From NCBI GenBank assembly GCA_949297415.1, contig CASFSV010000046.1, forward strand, positions 1 through 48,324: 48,324 nt of DNA, in the 5' to 3' direction. This DNA comes from an uncultured Alphaproteobacteria bacterium (lineage in GTDB: Bacteria; Pseudomonadota; Alphaproteobacteria; RF32; CAG-239). A model generated the notes under the pieces. It made no database searches. It was not told the DNA's origin and saw only the letters and a list, made by a program, of their open reading frames with translations. A program made the position numbers and the translations under genes. This document shows positions 44,815 through 48,324 of the stretch, piece by piece. Each line of letters starts with the position of its first letter. The first letter of the stretch is position 1.

Positions 44815-45832
44815 AATATCCTCCTTCATTTCTTAATTTATAGCCACTTAAAGCCAAATTAGCCTGCAACTTTTCCCAAACACCATTATAAATAAAACTA
44901 AAATGAACCTTACCATTTGCCATAGAAACAACTTTCACATCTTTAACTTGCGGATTTGCTTCCAAAAAGCGTTTCAAAGATAACCATTCACTAAGTTTAG
45001 AGTAAGAATAAACTGCTTCTATCTTTTGATTAACAAATTCTGCACTATCGTCTAAATTTTCAAGTTTAGCAGCTTTTTTTGTGTCTTTAAAAAACGGTAA
45101 CACAGCTTCAATCATATCCTGCGGTGTTGCCTCTCCGATGACCACTTCATTCACTTCACGATTTGGAAACGATTTAACATAAACTTTACCATCTTTAAGC
45201 GAGTATTTTAATACATAAACATCTTCAACATTATTAAATTCGGATAAATCTTCCAATTCCTCATCTGTCATATCATAAATACGATTAGCCTCAACCGCAG
45301 TAATATTTCCCAAATTTTTATCTATATCATGAAGAATAAGGTTTCCTTTGCGAATATCTTTTCTATCAGTAAAAGCCTGTCGCCAAAAATTAGCATCACT
45401 CCATAAATCAAGCGAACCATCTATCTGTTCGAGCAAAGGAACAACCAAAACTGTTTGCTCTTCACCAACCACCATTGGCAAATTATTTTCAGTCATATAC
45501 GCTTTTAAAACATCTTCATTAATAGTAACGCGTAAATCTGCAATATAACGAACATTTGAAGATTTCTCCATTAAAACCATAACACCAGAAATAAAATGCT
45601 GAATTTGATTATCATTTAACTTATTCAGCTCTTGCACGCTTTGATTTGAACTAATACTGAGCAAAACTTCATTTAAGGCATCTCTTCTGGCTTTATTCAT
45701 AGCTTGTTTTTTTGCTTCCACAACATTTTCTGCGGTAACATCAACATTAACATCAGCCTCAAAAAGAGGTTTCGCAACAACATTTCCCGAAAAGACAAAT
45801 GCCAACCACGCAATAAAGAAAAATCTAAACAC
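44801..45832 (-). CDS. DUF2066 domain-containing exported protein
   Basis: Signal peptide 1-20 (GNVVAKPLF), then the DUF2066 signature VNVDVTAENVVEAKKQAMNKA with ARRDALNEVLL. The rest is an alpha/beta chain of about 320 residues, function unknown. In Alphaproteobacteria such proteins are found beside perM and often hdaA, which supports the assignment. It starts with GTG, preceded by GGAG at 8 bases. The stop overlaps the perM start. Confidence 0.82.
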   Translation of the reverse strand: MFRFFFIAWLAFVFSGNVVAKPLFEADVNVDVTAENVVEAKKQAMNKARRDALNEVLLSISSNQSVQELNKLNDNQIQHFISGVMVLMEKSSNVRYIADLRVTINEDVLKAYMTENNLPMVVGEEQTVLVVPLLEQIDGSLDLWSDANFWRQAFTDRKDIRKGNLILHDIDKNLGNITAVEANRIYDMTDEELEDLSEFNNVEDVYVLKYSLKDGKVYVKSFPNREVNEVVIGEATPQDMIEAVLPFFKDTKKAAKLENLDDSAEFVNQKIEAVYSYSKLSEWLSLKRFLEANPQVKDVKVVSMANGKVHFSFIYNGVWEKLQANLALSGYKLRNEGGYYAIY

Positions 45833-45902
45833 GATAAAATCTCCATAATTAACCTGTACTAGATTTATAACGTAAAAGCATAAAAATCAAACTTTTTTAT
45901 TG

Positions 45903-45914
45903 CCTTTTAAAAGG
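45903..45914. promoter_or_regulatory. Perfect palindrome in the pta promoter region
   Basis: CCTTTTAAAAGG is a perfect 12-bp palindrome, 57 bases upstream of the pta ATG. TATGAT (45916-45921) follows at once and could be a -10 box, so a regulator here would interfere with pta-ackA transcription. The rplU promoter has a similar CTTTAAAAAGTTATG stretch without the palindrome. Confidence 0.35.
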
Positions 45915-45970
45915 TTATGATATTAACTGGAGAAAACTTTTCAAATATACATCATAAAAGGACGATAGAG

Positions 45971-46975
45971 ATGAAAATAACCAAATTTCTTGATAGCCTT
46001 TTAGAGAGAGCCTCTAAAGAGCTGAAAACGATAGTATTGCCAGAAGGCGAAGATGAGCGTATTTTACAAGCCGCACATACGATTGCCGAAAGAAAAGCAG
46101 CTAAATTGATTATCTTGGGTAATCCAGAAGAAATCAAAGCCTATTTTGATAAAAACAACTGGAGCATGGATGGAATTGAATTATTACAACCGGAAACTTC
46201 AGACAAATTAGAAAAATATGCTGACTTATTATACGAATTGCGCAAAGCCAAAGGCATGACACCAAATGACGCTAAAAAGATGGCTTTAAACTACAACTAT
46301 TTCGGTACATTAATGATAAAAGCCGGCGATGCAGACGGTATGGTATCGGGAGCCAACCATTCTACTGCAGATACTGTAAGGCCAGCCTTGCAAATCATCA
46401 AATCTGCACACAAAGATCGCAGCGTATCTTCCGCTTTAATTTTGGTAGCCAATGACAAACCTTATATTTTTTCAGACTGCGCTATCATCATCAACCCAAG
46501 CGAACAAGAATTAGCAGATATGGCTTTAGCAAGTTCTGAAACCGCTTTGAAATTTGGTTTATCTCCAAAAGTTGCCATGCTTTCATATTCAACCAGAGGT
46601 TCCGGCTCCGGCGGAATGGTAGATAAAGTACGCAACGCCACCAAACTTGCCCAAGACATGTTATTGCTTGACGAATATAAGAGTCTCCCGATAATGATTG
46701 ATGGAGAAATGCAAGCTGATGCAGCATTAGATGCTGTCGTTGCAAAGAAAAAAGCACCAGATTCCAGAGTTGCTGGTCAAGCAAACGTTTTAATTTTCCC
46801 ATGTCTTGAAGTAGGAAACATCAGTTACAAATTATTGCAACGTTTATGCGGATGCGAAGCATACGGACCGATGTTGCAAGGTTTGAATGCTCCCGTAAAT
46901 GACCTATCACGCGGCGCATTAGCCGAAGACATTGTCGGAATGATTGCGATTACGGCAATTCAAGCAACCAAATAA
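45971..46975 (+). CDS. pta: Phosphate acetyltransferase
   Basis: Makes acetyl phosphate from acetyl-CoA. It is the short single-domain type (334 aa), beginning FLDSLLERASKELKTIVLPEGED, with DGMVSGANHSTADTVRPALQ, MLSYSTRGSGSG and DGEMQADAALD as family blocks. I chose ATG 45971 with AGGA 8 bases upstream; the frame 54 bases longer has no ribosome binding site. ackA follows after 24 bases: an acetate overflow/ATP-making operon, with acetyl phosphate as possible signalling donor. Confidence 0.96.
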   Translation: MKITKFLDSLLERASKELKTIVLPEGEDERILQAAHTIAERKAAKLIILGNPEEIKAYFDKNNWSMDGIELLQPETSDKLEKYADLLYELRKAKGMTPNDAKKMALNYNYFGTLMIKAGDADGMVSGANHSTADTVRPALQIIKSAHKDRSVSSALILVANDKPYIFSDCAIIINPSEQELADMALASSETALKFGLSPKVAMLSYSTRGSGSGGMVDKVRNATKLAQDMLLLDEYKSLPIMIDGEMQADAALDAVVAKKKAPDSRVAGQANVLIFPCLEVGNISYKLLQRLCGCEAYGPMLQGLNAPVNDLSRGALAEDIVGMIAITAIQATK

Positions 46976-46999
46976 TCTAACCCCAATAAGGAAAATAAA

Positions 47000-48184
47000 A
47001 TGAAAAAGATTCTCGTATTAAACTCAGGTTCATCTTCATTAAAATACCAGTTATTTAATGTAGATGGCGACAAATATGACGTTATCGCTAAAGGAAAAGC
47101 CGACCGTATCGGCATTCATGGCTCATTTGTTGAAATCAAAATCACCGGTGGTGAAAAAAGAACCAGAGAAGTTGCATTACCAACACATAACGAAGCTATT
47201 GCTGAAGTAACCAAAGAATTATTAAACGGTGCTTTGAAATCAATGGATGAAATCGATGCTGTTGGACACCGTATCGTACAAGGCGGCGACATATTCAAGA
47301 ACTCCGTTTTGGTAACAGATACAGTAATAGACCAGATTGAAGAATTATCAGAATTAGCTCCGTTACACAACCACGCACATGTACTAGGCATCAGAGCTGT
47401 AAAAAAGCTTTTACCGAATGTTCCGCAAACAGTTGTTTTTGATACTGCATTCCACCAAACCATGCCGAAAGAAGCATTCTTGTATGCTCTTCCGATTGAA
47501 CAATACACAAAATACAAGATTCGCCGCTACGGTTTCCATGGTACATCACACGCATACGTTTCTCAAAAAGCAGCTGAATTAATCGGCAAAAAAGGCAAAA
47601 TCATCACTTGCCACTTAGGCAACGGGGCATCTATTTCCGCTGTTGACAACGGAATGTGTTTAGATACATCAATGGGTTTCACACCACTTGCCGGTCTTGT
47701 AATGGGCACACGCTGCGGAGATATTGATCCATACATTCCACTGTATATTTGCAAGACCCAAAACAAAACACCAGATGAAGTAAATGAAATTTTGAATAAG
47801 AAAAGCGGTATGTTTGGTTTGTGCGGATATTCCGACAACCGTGATATCGAAACATTGTATGGTGTAGAAGAAGCCGCCACCGATGCTCTAAATACATACA
47901 TTCACAGTATTATCCGTTTCATCGGAGCATACATTGCCGTTTTAGGTGGTGTTGATGCAATTGTATTTACGGCAGGTATCGGAGAGAACGGTTCTTTGGT
48001 AAGAAAATTGGTTATAGAACGTTTAGCTTACTTAGGCATTACTTTAGATGAAGAAGCTAACAGCAAACGTGGTGACATTACCGAAATTTCAACTAAAGAC
48101 TCAAAAGTTCGCGTATTCGTTATCCCAACCGATGAAGAATACATGATTGCCAAAGATACAATGCAAATTGTATTCGGTGCATAA
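47000..48184 (+). CDS. ackA: Acetate kinase
   Basis: Converts acetyl phosphate and ADP to acetate and ATP. It has the ASKHA-fold N-terminal VLNSGSSSLKY, GFHGTSHAYVS, CHLGNGASI, the DTSMGFTPL phosphate region and FTAGIGENG. The length of 394 aa is standard. AAGGAAAA precedes the ATG. Last gene of the pta-ackA operon; the hairpin at 48217 can terminate it. Confidence 0.97.
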   Translation: MKKILVLNSGSSSLKYQLFNVDGDKYDVIAKGKADRIGIHGSFVEIKITGGEKRTREVALPTHNEAIAEVTKELLNGALKSMDEIDAVGHRIVQGGDIFKNSVLVTDTVIDQIEELSELAPLHNHAHVLGIRAVKKLLPNVPQTVVFDTAFHQTMPKEAFLYALPIEQYTKYKIRRYGFHGTSHAYVSQKAAELIGKKGKIITCHLGNGASISAVDNGMCLDTSMGFTPLAGLVMGTRCGDIDPYIPLYICKTQNKTPDEVNEILNKKSGMFGLCGYSDNRDIETLYGVEEAATDALNTYIHSIIRFIGAYIAVLGGVDAIVFTAGIGENGSLVRKLVIERLAYLGITLDEEANSKRGDITEISTKDSKVRVFVIPTDEEYMIAKDTMQIVFGA

Positions 48185-48210
48185 ATAAAATTTTATCTAT
48201 ACCCAAACAA

Positions 48211-48240
48211 AAAGATACCCCCGCGTAAAACGCGGGGTTC
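48211..48240. terminator. GC-rich hairpin, terminator for the right-edge gene and/or ackA
   Basis: CCCCGCG (48219-48225) pairs with CGCGGGG (48231-48237) around TAAAA. On the minus strand it is followed by GTATCTTTTT, and it lies just after a possible minus-strand stop codon (48242-48244). On the plus strand it is 33 bases after ackA. Confidence 0.7.
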
Positions 48241-48241
48241 T

Positions 48242-48324
48242 TCATATGCGGATATAAGCATTTACCACTCGCGTCCCCTGAACGGGGTACCCATAATTCT
48301 GCCAGACGCAATTTGTTACTATCT
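48242..48324 (-). CDS. Possible C-terminal fragment of a gene entering from the right edge
   Basis: The minus-strand frame from the edge reads about 26 residues, including WQNYGYPVQGTRVVNAYIRI, then TGA, and is directly followed by the terminator at 48211. The composition is protein-like, but codons (CAG, GGG, CCC, GTC) and GC content differ from all neighbours, which suggests transferred DNA, a repeat element or non-coding structured RNA instead. Family not recognised. Confidence 0.35.
   Translation of the reverse strand, partial: IVTNCVWQNYGYPVQGTRVVNAYIRI

Noticed and set aside
48120..48311. 63-aa minus-strand frame spanning the ackA end and right edge
   Set aside because: It crosses the terminator hairpin and the end of ackA; the other minus frame stops neatly before the hairpin.

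Overview
The window looks like chromosomal DNA from an AT-rich, uncultured alphaproteobacterium with a fermentative or anaerobic lifestyle, possibly gut-associated (the habitat is inference). The alphaproteobacterial call rests on a CckA-type hybrid kinase, a HdaA-type DnaA regulator, a MipZ-like protein, a DUF2066-PerM pair and the truB-rpsO-pnp order. Anaerobic life is suggested by the class III ribonucleotide reductase (nrdD/nrdG) and the pta-ackA acetate pathway. No insertion sequence, phage or CRISPR array was seen.

Layout. 1-240: three hairpin terminators and tRNA-His (minus). 397-8295: dacA-like carboxypeptidase, a degenerate MipZ-like ATPase, phosphoglucomutase, then cckA-hdaA-truB with touching or overlapping ends, and rpsO. 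8392-12099: pnp, an Asp/Glu-type racemase and adk. 12200-16281: an unknown lipoprotein, a secreted SNase-fold nuclease, rplU-rpmA and obgE-rsfS. 16404-20804: tRNA-Trp and secE-nusG, normally close neighbours, are separated by about 3.6 kb holding three accessory genes; similar promoters precede tRNA-Trp and secE. 20882-25678: a large autotransporter with 11 GGA(I/V/L) repeats, an HD phosphohydrolase, rpsU and a small unknown protein. 26001-31205: serS followed by a tight group of an HD nucleotidase-like protein, a membrane-anchored AMMECR1-like protein, an M49-like zinc peptidase and a small membrane protein.

31403-38159 (minus): gyrB; an outer-membrane barrel gene preceded by a strongly structured leader RNA ending in a terminator; then nrdG, a tiny separate glycyl-radical polypeptide and nrdD, with two NrdR-box-like sites 33 bp apart upstream. 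38554-48184: HAD nucleotidase, two secreted unknowns, lepA, GNAT, P-loop kinase, PerM, DUF2066 protein and pta-ackA. A GC-rich fragment of a minus-strand gene may enter from the right edge.

The most interesting points are the structured switch-like leader RNA (about 34748-34925), the class III ribonucleotide reductase whose glycyl-radical loop is on its own small gene, the AMMECR1-like/M49-like operon, and the insert between tRNA-Trp and secE. Many start codons were moved from the longest open frame to the ATG, GTG or TTG that has a ribosome binding site; this is stated where it applies.
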